Positions 23,201 through 33,804 of a DNA stretch of 64,000 bases are shown here, piece after piece (positions within the stretch are counted from its first letter, which is position 1; each line of letters begins with the position of its first letter). Made by a program: the position numbers and the translations under genes. Where the stretch lies: NCBI GenBank assembly GCA_014773175.1, contig VXCM01000258.1, forward strand, positions 62,001-126,000, read 5' to 3'. The notes beneath the pieces are model-generated. The model did no database searches. It was not told where the DNA came from and was given only the letters and a program-made list of their open reading frames with translations. The DNA comes from Lucifuga dentata (taxonomy: Eukaryota > Chordata > Actinopteri > Ophidiiformes > Bythitidae).

Positions 23201-26200
23201 CTATTAAAACCAATTTGTTGATACCTGAAATGTTCTTGGGATAGGTAATCCATCATCGCAAACAAAACATGTATTCAGGTTTTTTTCAAAGTTACATAAT
23301 TTTAGCGCTGAAGCACAATAAAAAGCATGGAGTGAATGTATGTCTCCACCTGGGAATATAGTCCCAAAAGAAGACCTGCATTTATGNCATGGAGTGAATG
23401 TATGTCTCCACCTGGGAATATAGTCCCAAAAGAAGACCTGCATTTATCAAAAAATCTTAACAACCATGACTTCATAAGGCTGCGTAACTATTAGCAGGCA
23501 AAACATCGATTTTTAAGGTGGGTGTATTATTTGAGTATTTGATTTTGAAAGATTAAGAGATTTTGCAAAATATCAGGAAAGCTGAAATACAGTTTTATCC
23601 TTTGGAAAATGATTGTCAGCAACGTAACGTGTGAAAATTGAATATATTATGCTCAAACATGCAAAATGGATGGTATGGTCCTTTAAGGCTATAATAATAC
23701 AACTTTAATTACTGGATTCAACTAAAAGGCTCACACTTATCCTCAAACATTACAGTGACTGAATTTAACCTGGTTTGCAGCTCTCCTCTTTAAAACAGAG
23801 TTTATTAGCTCATAGTTAAATCCAGCATTACTTTTACATCTTTCAGCGTCGCTTTTGATTATTAAATTTGTTAAATTAAACTGTATGCTGAAATGCTGCT
23901 AGTCGCTGCTGCTGCTTGTTTCACAGTGGCCCTGTTGGAGAGGTATAACAGTGTCGAAATTGATATTTAATATGAAATGTTATATTCAGACTCTCACACT
24001 TGAACCACATGGTGTTAAATTTTGGATACCGGGACGTTATTATCTAGAGCTGGTGTCACTGGTTAATGTTTGTGTCCGTCCAGACTGTGGAACACAAATG
24101 CTCCCTGATCTGCGGCTACAAGCTGAACTGTGGCCTCCACCGCTGCCAGGAGCCCTGTCACCGTGGAAACTGTGAACCCTGCTGGCAGTCCAGTGAGTCC
24201 CACAGCCGTTTCCTGTTTATTTTACATCATCTTCGTTGCATTTTCCCTCCCCTTGTGACTTTATCCTTGACACTAATATCCCAGCTCCCCGTGTCACTAT
24301 GCCCTGCGTAGGTTTTGACGAGCTGACGTGTCACTGTGGGCTCAGTGTTTTGTACCCGCCCATCGCTTGTGGCACCAAACCACCAGAGTGCAAAAATCTG
24401 TGTACTAGAAGACACGAGTGTGAGCACCCAGGTAAGACAAAAAATGTCTCTGCTCAAAATGTAGGTAAACTGTTATGTGACAATGACGTCTTAACATTTG
24501 TCTTTTTATGTCTTCAGTGTTTCACAACTGCCACAGTGACGAGAAGTGTCCACCTTGCACGTACCTCATTCAGAAATGGTGCATGGGGGAGCACGAGGTA
24601 ACTTTATAAGCTTCAGTGAACCGTCGTCATGTTCCGTTTGGATCCTGTGCTGACTGTGCCCTTTACCCACAGCTGCGAAGCAACATCCCATGTCATCTGC
24701 AAGACATTTCTTGCGGTCTGACGTGTAATAAAGTTCTGCTGTGCGACATGCACCGCTGCAGGCGAATCTGCCACCGGGGCGAGTGTTTGGCAGAAGGCGG
24801 CTGCCGTCAGCCCTGCATGCTGCGTCGCCCAGACTGCGGCCACCCGTGTTCTGCTCCGTGTCACACAGGCAGCATCTGCCCACGCACCACCTGCACTGCC
24901 AAGGTACAGCGAGCAACCACGGACCGAAACGCTCGGCATAAATTAACACGAACTCCACATTTTCAGAGCTGCAGGAGTAATTTGTCTTCTGGAGTTTTAA
25001 TCCTTTCATCTGTCCACAGGTGGCGCTACATTGCGATTGTGGTCGTAGAAAGGAAACGGTAGCGTGCGCAGAGGCAGCCAGCACATATCAGAGGTCAGTT
25101 CAGTTGTTTGTGTGTATCCAGCTGTGTGAATTTAGATTTTGATGCGTGTAAAGCGTCTTTTATTTTCTGTACCACAGGTATGCAGCCATCGCTATGGCCA
25201 GCAAACTGTCCGACATGCAGCTCGGTGACTCGGTGGAAATCGGGCAGCTCATCACCAAGAAGGAGGCAAAACAGGCCAGGTGGAGGAACTCACTCAAGAC
25301 CAGAAGTAGCCATTTTCTAAGTATTCATTTCTGACTTAAAGAACCATCCATCCATCCATCCATTTTCTAAACCCGTTTGTCCTGTTGAGGGTACGGGGGG
25401 GGCTGGATCCTATCCCAGCAGTCACAGGGCGAGAGGCTGGGTACACCCTGGACAGATCGCCAGTCTATCGCAGGGCTGATACTTGTGATTTAGCATGTTT
25501 AAGTCCAATAAATACGACCTGCATACATGTTACTTTACTGCTAACCGTTCCAAAACAAAACCATATTTTAGTTTTCCTGTTATTTTACCCCTAGTCTTTC
25601 AATATCAAATATCAGGTGATACAACCACCTTAACATTCAATGTTTTGCCCTACTAACCTATTAACCTACTAACCTAACCTATCCAAATGTAGAAGACACA
25701 GTTCTTCATAATTTCTCGGTAAAAACGTCTCTTCTCTGGCACTATATTCCTTGGTGGAGACAGCTCTGTGTTGAACCTGTTAAATTAAGTAACTTTGACA
25801 ATAAAACAAGAGTGACGTCATGTTTGCTGTGATGAATTATCCTATTTCAAACACGTTTCAGGTCTCTTCAAGTTGATTTTAATTGAGTACTAGAATGAGC
25901 TGAAATCAATGGTAGTCTGGAAGGTAAAAAAAAAAAAAATTAAAACGTGCTGCTCCAGTAGTATTGTTTTTGGAAATGGTTGGCAGGAATGTACTAGCAA
26001 GTATTTATTGGGCTCAAACATGCAGAAATCCTCAGTATGCCTTTATAAATGTGATGCATATTTTTGACTAATTGATCTGGTTTATTTCTTATTCCCTCAG
26101 GCTGGAGTGTGACCAGGAGTGCGCTACGTTGGAGAGGAACAGGCGCTTGGCAGAAGCGTTGCAGATCGATACCTCTGCGGACCCCTTTAACGTGCGCTCC

Positions 26201-27827
26201 TTCTCCGTTTACAGCGACAGCCTCAAAGAGGATGCCAGGTCTGTCTTCACCACCACTTCCTGTGATCTTTGTGAACTCACTATCATTACTGCTCATCGAT
26301 TATTCAAGTGTGCAGTTTGACCTCATGACCAACCGATACAGACGAACACCCCTTCACTTCCCCGTCCTTCTTCTCCTTCAGAAAAGACCTGAAATTTGTC
26401 ACAGAGGTGGAGGAGGAGATCAGGAATCTTGTTGAACTTGCTAACAAGGTGAGATGACAGAATGACTGACTCCATTGTGGCGCTTTGGGAAGTTACTGGT
26501 CCATGTGTGGTGGCAGTGTTCAGAGCCCACGCTAACGGGTATAGTAAACCTGGAAATTAATTTTAACGAACTGAAATCTCGATTCTGCAGGGAAAACAGT
26601 CAAAGCGGAGCCACTGCTTCCCACCCATGAACAGAGAACACAGGAAGATCATTCATGATCTGGCTGAGGTGTACGCCGTGGAGAGCGTGAGCTATGACAG
26701 TGAGCCCAAACGCAACGTGGTCATCACAGCACACAAGTGAGACTTTTTTTAATCCGCACAGGCCCAACGGCTTAAAGGACCATACCACCCATTTTGCACG
26801 TTTGAGCCTAATATATTCAATTTTCATACACGTAATGTTACTGACAATCATTTCCCAAAGCGTAGTACTCGAACAATGAGTTAAAAAAAATTTTCCTACC
26901 TTCCAGACCATTGGTTTCAGTTCATTCTGGTACGCTATTAAAATCAACTTGTTGATACTCAAAATGTTCTTGGGATAGATAATCCATCATCATGAACAAC
27001 ACATGTATTCAGGTTTTTTCAAAGTTTCGTAATTTTAGCATTTAAGCACAATAAAAAGCGCGGAGTGAATATATGTCTCCACCGGGGAATATAAAGGAAG
27101 ACCTGCGTTTATCGAAACATTTAAACGACCGTGACTTCACAAGGCTGCATAGTATTATAGGCAAAATATCGATTTTTAAGGTGGGTTTATCACTTGAATA
27201 TTTGATTTTGAAAGATTAAGAGATTTTCCAGAATATCAGGAAAGCTGAAATACGGTTTTATCCTTTGGGAAATGATTATCAGTAACCTTACGTGTATGAA
27301 GATTGAATATATTAGGCTCAAATATGCAAAATGGGTGGTATGGTCCTTTAATCTCAAATTACATTATTGACCATGATCCTGTCCGTGTCCAGGGGGAAAT
27401 CAGTCAGTCCAAACTTATCTCTCACGTCTGTGATAGAGCGAGAGACGGGCACGAGGCCCCCTCCCCCCATCGCTCACATCAAACAGCACAGCAGCAAGTA
27501 AGTCTTCTTCTGTAGTTAGAGGGATGTTCTATAACTGGAGGGTCACAGGTTTGATTCCTACAATAGACATGTCCCAGAAGTGTCCTTAAACATCAAACTG
27601 AGCCCCTACCTGCACTAATTTTAGATTCTTTCAGGATAAGTATGAATTAATGAATTGTTCACATGCAGCTCTTGTCATTATATTTTTTATTTTAGATTTC
27701 TGATTTCACTGCCTGGATCATGGATCATTTTGTTGTTGTCTCTCCTCTCAGGCCTGTGAGCGGAACGTCCTGGTCCAAGATGGTAAAAGAAGAGCCTGTG
27801 ATAGATTATTTTGATGTCCAGGACTAA
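17262..27827 (+). CDS. nfx1: nfx1: transcriptional regulator NF-X1, 23 coding exons, 1,093 aa
   Basis: Exons: 17262-17280, 18062-18988, 19460-19621, 20018-20095, 20212-20317, 20465-20536, 21227-21366, 21448-21547, 21633-21850, 21940-22037, 22698-22728, 22825-22907, 24084-24192, 24312-24431, 24518-24597, 24673-24903, 25020-25093, 25178-25279, 26101-26238, 26382-26448, 26591-26736, 27393-27497, 27752-27827. All phases agree and all junctions are GT-AG; the total is 3,282 nt. Order: RG-rich segment near residues 82-115, RING Cys329-Cys380 (ECMVCC through WRCPTC), many NF-X1 C/H repeats, then R3H with R1003-x3-H1007 ([12 protein letters not shown]), ending IDYFDVQD as in human. NF-X1 binds the X box of MHC class II promoters; human isoforms also repress TERT or act on mRNA with PABP, and the RING suggests ubiquitin-ligase activity. 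Human is 1,120 aa. Exon 2 is the most divergent part. The donor of exon 4 contains an N at its third base. Confidence 0.95.
20547..21137 (+). mobile_element. TTAA element, full-length type A, in nfx1 intron 6
   Basis: It starts only 10 bases after the exon 6 donor. Without it the 690-base intron would be 99 bases. It carries CACAATAAAAAG on the nfx1 sense strand at about 20,828-20,839. Confidence 0.92.
22052..22623. mobile_element. TTAA element, near-palindromic copy in nfx1 intron 10
   Basis: The left half (to about 22,265) and the right half (from about 22,400) are both derived from the left half of type A, in opposite orientation, so the whole copy can fold into arms of about 210 bases. 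The centre holds a 49-base segment also seen in the 51.5-kb copy. It begins 14 bases after the exon 10 donor. Confidence 0.88.
23035..23686 (+). mobile_element. TTAA element, full-length type A, in nfx1 intron 12
   Basis: Complete copy with both termini. Its apparent length includes a 60-base assembly duplication around the N at 23,387, and the AATAAA hexamer is on the sense strand. Confidence 0.9.
23326..23447. other. single-N direct duplication (assembly join)
   Basis: About 60 bases (23,326-23,385) recur at 23,388-23,447 around one N, inside an element copy. Confidence 0.85.
25344..25476. repeat. teleost interspersed repeat with (ATCC)n head
   Basis: CCATCCATCCATCC is followed by CATTTTCTAAACCCGTTTGTCC and GGCGAGAGGCTGGGTACACC, then GACAGATCGCCAGTCTATCGC. 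This resembles, from memory, a very common fish interspersed repeat of uncertain class. It sits in nfx1 intron 18 and is abutted by a type-B element. Confidence 0.6.
25490..26047 (-). mobile_element. type-B TTAA element in nfx1 intron 18
   Basis: It begins TAGCATGTTTAAGTCCAATAA and ends TTATTGGGCTCAAACATGC with CAGTATGCCTTTA. The outer termini are eroded. With the preceding repeat it accounts for most of the 821-base intron. Confidence 0.75.
26772..27351 (+). mobile_element. TTAA element, full-length type A, in nfx1 intron 21
   Basis: It starts 35 bases after the exon 21 donor and ends 41 bases before exon 22. Without it the intron would be 76 bases. It includes a sense-strand AATAAA. Confidence 0.92.
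27541..27600 (+). mobile_element. possible tRNA-derived SINE remnant
   Basis: GGTCACAGGTTTGATTCC resembles a pol III B box, and the following CCTTAAACATCAAACTGAGC resembles the conserved tail of common fish tRNA-type repeats. It is short and diverged, in nfx1 intron 22. Confidence 0.3.
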
Positions 27828-28056
27828 GAAACCTCAGGATCTGCCGATTCGGTTGATTTTCCCTGTTTTTCTTGTACTTGTGGGGAATCTATTTTTGAAG
27901 ACAAACATCAAGAACTATTCATTTGACTGAATAATCAAAATCATATGCGAAAACGTTCTTACAGTGTTAATGTCGAAAGTGGATCAATCCTTGCATTTAA
28001 TTGGCTTCTTTTCAGAAACTCTGGCTGTTTTCTTTGCCTCTCTTGTAAGCAAATTG

Positions 28057-28062
28057 AATAAA
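28057..28062 (+). terminator. nfx1: nfx1 polyadenylation signal
   Basis: A canonical AATAAA lies 230 bases after the stop codon and is followed within about 30 bases by T-rich sequence. It is the first such hexamer downstream of the coding end, giving a short 3' UTR of roughly 250 bases. Confidence 0.7.
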
Positions 28063-28084
28063 AGATGAATTATTCCTTCTTGGG

Positions 28085-28714
28085 AATAATTGTCCTTCTC
28101 TACAGTGTAAGATTCTCAAATAATATCAAGAACCTTTTGTTTTTATGCTGTTTCTGAGCCAAGGCTTCACAAGTAAATGTGCTGATGGAGTGGGTGTGTA
28201 GGAGTGGGTTGTGTATTTGAAGATGCTTTGTGCAAAGCCGGCTTTGTTTGAACAGGACTGTAAATAAGATACCGTGCAGCACTTTCTAAAAACTCCACAA
28301 TCAAAACGAAGGGAGGACAGAGCTGGATATTAGGGATTTGAACTCAGTGATTCACCTGATGGATTCTGTCACTGCTCACCCTGCAGCCCTTGAGGTCAGC
28401 ATAGAATCGGGTTGAAGATGCTGATTCAGACTTGAGTCACAGATATGCTGATACTGTATGAGACAGTCATCAGAACTGCCCTGCACTGAGCTGTACTTAT
28501 GTATTTTAATGCACGAAGTAGGCTTTGTTCTCCCATAAGTAGATTCTTTGCAACATTTAACAAGACGCTGCATATTAAAGCCCCAGAGCTGAAAAATAGC
28601 CATGTGAGCTGAAGCTGCTGATACACCTACCAGAAATCTGTTAAAAAAATTTAATAAAATCCCTCATACAGCCTAAGTCAATTTATTGTGATTGTAATGT
28701 GGCTTATTTTGTTT
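28085..28714. other. intergenic DNA after nfx1
   Basis: I see no exon-like signal or known repeat here. It is ordinary AT-rich spacer between the nfx1 3' end and the LINE relic. Confidence 0.5.
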
Positions 28715-29650
28715 TTCATTTCATTTTATTCGATTCATGACCATGTATGAATGGTATGGAGTAAAAACAATGCATATAACAATACATATGAAGGCGGACA
28801 GTATGGTAAAAAAAACCCAAAAACCTAAATCACCTAAAATTTATACATTTTTCAAAAAGGCACCAAGTTTACAGATTATTTTTGGACTCTGCAATAACAA
28901 AACCAACGTAAGCATAGATGGACACTTAACATAATGCTTCAGCAAATACTTTTCTCTAGAATGCATTATTTCCATATTTGTATGTTCAAACAGTATGTGA
29001 TATTCAACATCTTCAACCACAACATGGTTATCGTTGCATAACTTACACATTCTATTTTTCCTTTCTAACCTCATATATCTTCCAGTAGCCTTTGGAATTC
29101 TAGAATTGGCAAGTCTAAAGTCACAAATGGCTTGTCTCTGCCCACTATTTTGTTGCAATAAATACTTTTCAAACTTAAACTTCTTCTTAAATTCAACATA
29201 AAGGTCGCAAGATGACATCTAGCTCACTAGACCACTTCTGTAGAAACAGATCTAGTCTCTCTTCAATAGTTTTTTTTTAAGCCAGTTTATTTTGTCACAC
29301 TTCTGTGAAAACCAGAGATAAGAAAATCCACATTCATCTCAAATTTGCTTAACATAAGTCATCCTGTCCATTTCTGTGCAAATCAAATAAACAGATATAA
29401 ATCCTATGACTAAGCTTATCTTCCTTATTCAAAAGATCTGCCCAATAGCCAGTCATTCTCTTTTTAATTGCAATACTAAATGGGTATTTCCCTAGCATAT
29501 ACCATATTAAATGTTGTAAGTATCTGAAGATTGATCTTCTGTATTGATGAAAACCACTTTTCATATTTTTATGAGTTGCTCATCACAAATCATCACTGTC
29601 CAGATTTGGACCTTTCCACCAATATTCAAATCTGTACACCAATTATTTGT
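28715..29650 (-). mobile_element. non-LTR retrotransposon (LINE) 3' fragment, broken
   Basis: On the minus strand two open stretches (29,564-29,349 and 29,218-28,841) encode the tail of a LINE reverse-transcriptase polyprotein. The first has RMTGYWADLLN followed by KLSHRIYICLFDLH. The second has the terminal zinc-knuckle-like pattern CKLCN...VEDVEYHILFEH typical of such proteins. The two lie in separate reading segments, so the copy is inactive. The 3' end toward 28,715 is A/T-rich with a GAATAAAATGAAATG-like tail. The clade cannot be assigned by eye. An A-run interrupted by one N (29,651-29,689) abuts it. Confidence 0.7.
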
Positions 29651-29689
29651 AAAAAAAAAAAAAAAAAAANAAAAAAAAAAAAAAAAAAA
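29651..29689. repeat. poly(A) run with assembly N
   Basis: About 38 A's are broken by one N at 29,670. The homopolymer length is unreliable. Confidence 0.8.
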
Positions 29690-30559
29690 GTGAAAAGTCA
29701 GCTTTTCTATGTTACATTTTTGCCACATAAAAATATTTGTTTAGATAAACATTAAATATTGTTTAAGATGACAAATCTGACTGAATTAGATAGTAAACTT
29801 TCATTTACACAGTGAAGAACCAGATTTCTAGTTTTGAATTTGTGTTGGAAAGTGAATGATTCCATCCATAACAGCAGATTTGGTAAACAATGTAAATAAA
29901 AATGGGGGGAAATGACCTTAGAGTCCAGATGGTTAAAAGGGACGTGCTCATTAATCAACATTAAACTGTAAATGAGCCAAAATTAGCTTAGGATGCAAAT
30001 TGTCATCTGTTGTCCCTAGCCAGATTTTTAAAAAAAATGCTCCATAAAAATTTAATAAAATTATATTTATTGAAGAAAACACAATGTGCATAAAGAGAAA
30101 ATCAACAGTAGAATAAACTAAATAGAAAAAAAATAAAAAATACAACCAAACATTTTATGCCATGAAAGGAAACTCAAATTACATTGTTTGCCACCTCTAA
30201 ATAATTTTAATACTCATTGAATGTGTCTCAGTGGTGAGTTAAAATGACCTTTTCCTGCTTTAATTTTTTAAAACTATTTTTATAATATTCCTGTAGCGAC
30301 TTTTCCACTGAAAAGCTGTAGCTATTTTGTTAGGGAGCTCCTGTGCGTTATATCCAAAACACCACAAACCTAACTGAACCCAAAAAAAAAAAAAAAAAAA
30401 AAATCTCTTTGTCCCTGAACACTTCATTTATTCCCAACCTTCCCCAGCCCTGGAATCCACATGTCATCCTGCTTTTTGTGAAATCCCACAGCCCGCAAAC
30501 GGCTCATGAGGACAATTTGATGACACTCCCTGCCACTGGTAATTTTTCATTATATCGAC

Positions 30560-30980
30560 TCTCCAGCAGAGACCGCGCCTGCGCTCCTTCTACCTTCCGA
30601 ACAAGGCTTCACCAATCCTGGCTCTGGCTCCATCCCCGGCTCGGCGTCCCACAGGCCAGCGCTAATAAGCCGCCTCGCTGTCCAGTAATGGGGAAGTGAG
30701 GAGGGAGACGCTGCTGTCTGAAGCCGTGAGGAAGTTGAGCAGCGCCGAACCGGACACCTCCACAAACACACATCCTCCAGTTGCTGTTGTTGAGTAGCCT
30801 AAAAGCGAATAGTGATGGAGAGAAAGGTAGGGACGCTTCTGCTACCTCGTTTGTTTTATTTCACATCCGCATCCACCATTAAAACAATTCTTTATATATT
30901 TTCTTTATCCCGGAGGCGCGTTGCCAGCCGGATTAGTGCGCACCGGAGTTTTCCCCTCGTCTGGCTGATTTATTGTGTAA
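30560..30980 (+). promoter_or_regulatory. CpG-rich patch with candidate distal smarcd3 first exon
   Basis: CpG density rises sharply: at least 16 CpGs in about 210 bases to 30,760, and more to 30,970. Within it ATG-GAG-AGA-AAG at 30,815-30,826 is followed at once by a GTAGGG donor. That mini-exon ends in phase 0 and would join smarcd3 exon 2 (44,870, also phase 0) to give [14 protein letters not shown]. Human SMARCD3 is known to have a shorter isoform from an alternative first exon spliced to the same RPGMPSG exon. That this patch is smarcd3's alternative promoter is inference; it could be an unrelated CpG patch. Confidence 0.35.
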
Positions 30981-33772
30981 CTAAAAAAAGATGCCAGGAT
31001 TAATTAGTGCTTCGTGCTGCGTTCAGGTTTATTCTTCGTGCAGCCCGCATGGTGCACAATGTATGTAGAAATATTGGCGTGGGATGTGCTTGGGAGTAAT
31101 TCAGGCTACAGTAGCTTTCAGCCTGTCTGCATCATCATGAGCACACTGTATAGTTGCAGCAGCTCACCCCTCCACCTCCACCTCCCACCCCTCCCCGTTT
31201 TCCAGCTGACGCAGACACCAGCGGCCTGTTAACCTTGACTGGTGTGGGAAGCAGACACTTGAGGAGTAATAGAGGGGATGCACGGTGGAGCCCTGTCGAG
31301 AGTGCGGGCCATCCTCTGCCTCTTTACGCATGCTTTTCCTTCATCTCTCCCCCCTCCCTCCCCTCCCTCGTTCCTTTCATCCAGGGTGCGCACACAGTGG
31401 TGCCTCATGGAGTGCTCACAGTACCCCAAGTCTGCAAGTGTGTTTTGGATCATGCAGGAAAAGTTTCAGTTCCCGTGTGTTAATCTTCTGGCAGGCAGCA
31501 GAGGAATCTGGGGTTTATGGTTATTCCCAATTTTTCTGCTGCTGATCCAAAGGAAAATCCAATTTTTATATCCCAACTGGTACCAGTAGATGCATCTGAC
31601 TTCTTCTAAATCTTCTGTTTATGGAGGATTCTGTCATCATATTCAGTGTTGCTGGCTATAAATTGCACTCTTCCTCCTACGTGGAGGCAAAACAAGACTG
31701 TAAAACTTGAAATTTGAAAAGTTGCAGGTTTTTGACAAAGCTTGCTCTCGCCTAATAAATCTTAATGCGTTGTTAGTGAATTTGTTGCAGAATTTTACAG
31801 CCTTCTCGGATCTCACCCAGTCTTTTTCCTGCTCTGGTTTCATGGAGGAGTTGGTGACTCAGCTGCATCCTGACTTGCAAAGAACTCATCATAAGCATTA
31901 CAGTTTGTGTCGGGGGTTCATCGCTGTAGATTCATATGAAAAAACACTGGCACAGACGTGGGTGCAGTTACTTAAACACTGCTGCCTGCATGCATTTTGG
32001 TTTTCCGTAGATCTAGTCTCTGTAATTCATGCCGATATGCCCAGAAGTAATTCCATTCATTTTTCCTTTGTTTCTTTTTCCAGAAAAGAAATGCATTGAA
32101 TTTCCACTCATAATGGAGCTGGAATGTCCCCACATCTTCTGCTTTTTCTCTTGGCTCGGTTTTACTTTGCATTAGAGCCCATTGAAAGTTATTGTGCTCT
32201 CACTGGTTTGGTATTTCTTTTGAATTATCATTTCAGCTGATTGTAATAGTAAAAAGTAGAACTTCATCAGCAATGCAGGCTCACTCTGTCATTGAAAAAT
32301 AGAATTAAAATAGCTTTAATTATAACTGCAGTCTTCCCCGACCCAGCTGCTGGCACAGTTATTTCCTTCGGTTTAAAGAAAGGAGAACAGCCCTATTAAT
32401 ATGCAAGGCACTGTTACAGCTCCTGGTCTGAGCAGAGGATCAGAGGACCAACTCCTTTTACAGTGTGCTGCATGCTTGACCTGGCTTTTTAAGGAAAACC
32501 ACAGGATCCCCTCACACACACACACACACTCTCTCTCTTCAGCAATGTCTAAAATTTACTTTGGAAAGACTCATCAAGGTCAATCAGTGTTTTACAAAGT
32601 CTAAGATTTCAGCTCGAGAGTTTCTCCTAACTTTGTCAGTCTCCATTTTTCATTGTTTTGTGACATTGATTAGGCGAACCAAGAGCTGGACACGTTCAGC
32701 ACCATTTCCTAAAGAGCAGGTCACCCAATTAAATGTTCCCTGGCTTTGTTTTTTGAATTATTTGCAGGGATAAATGGACAATAGAGTACTTCCCTTTCTG
32801 GCTGGTAAGGAATGTGCTGGCTCAGAGATAGATCAGATCAGCATTTGTTATCCAGGAAACAAACATGGGTAACTAAAACTAAAAACTGATTATGAGTATT
32901 AATTTTTGCTAAAAGTTTTGAAAGTTTTGTAGATTTTTTTTATTTTATAGGTCACTGTACAGCATTCAGAAAATTATAATGTGCACAGTATTGCATGTAC
33001 TAGAAGCAGTTTTGCAATAGACATACATTATGTTTAAATTTTTGACTCTGGAGTTGTAAAGAATATTCTCAGACATTTCCTCAAAACCATCAGTATATGT
33101 CATTTTCACATGGAGATTATAGTTTTAAATTCAGCTCTTTGTAACCTAATTACATGGCGCCCGTCTTGCCTACAGTCAGAATATAAGCGTTTTTTTTTTT
33201 TAAATCAGTGTCATCTCACCTCAAGCACTAGCTGCTTCTTAATTTCATATTCTTTCCATTCATAATGTGGAGTTGTCTAATGAGCTTGTGTTCTTGACTC
33301 AGAGACAAACTGTCTCGGTGCTAATAGCTGCACAGTTCACTGAGAGGCTGGTTGACCCATTTAGATGTTAACACTCAATACTGCACCATGCTCTGTAGAG
33401 CAAAGCATCAATGAACGGCTCACAGAACCAGCCGCAGTATAGGAGCATGCAGGAGTGGTGCATTTTGTGTTTGGTAGCTGATAGTTTAATGAATGTTCAG
33501 TTGCTAAAGTTTTTCAATTATTCATAATAAGTCTGCATCGTTTTAACAGGGATTTTAACTGCAGCATCTAATCTGGATCTGGCTTCATCTGCAAATATCA
33601 CTTTCTCCCTGGCTTGCCCCAAATGCAATTTGATAATGAATTCATGATGCATTTTTGGAATCGGTTGATTTTTCAGGCTATGTATGTCTCTCCGTGTCTG
33701 ATTTTCATCTCTGGGATTTAGAATCCGTTTGATCTGGGATGGCACGTACTAAACTCGCCCTCGTTCTGTCTG

Positions 33773-33804
<32 letters not shown>

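Noticed and set aside
24566..25084. 172-codon minus-strand frame rich in cysteine
   Set aside because: Antisense of nfx1 exons 15-17, whose frame and splice sites are well supported.
28841..29564. Possible intact gene on the minus strand
   Set aside because: The content matches a LINE polyprotein tail and is broken into separate frames; annotated as a relic.
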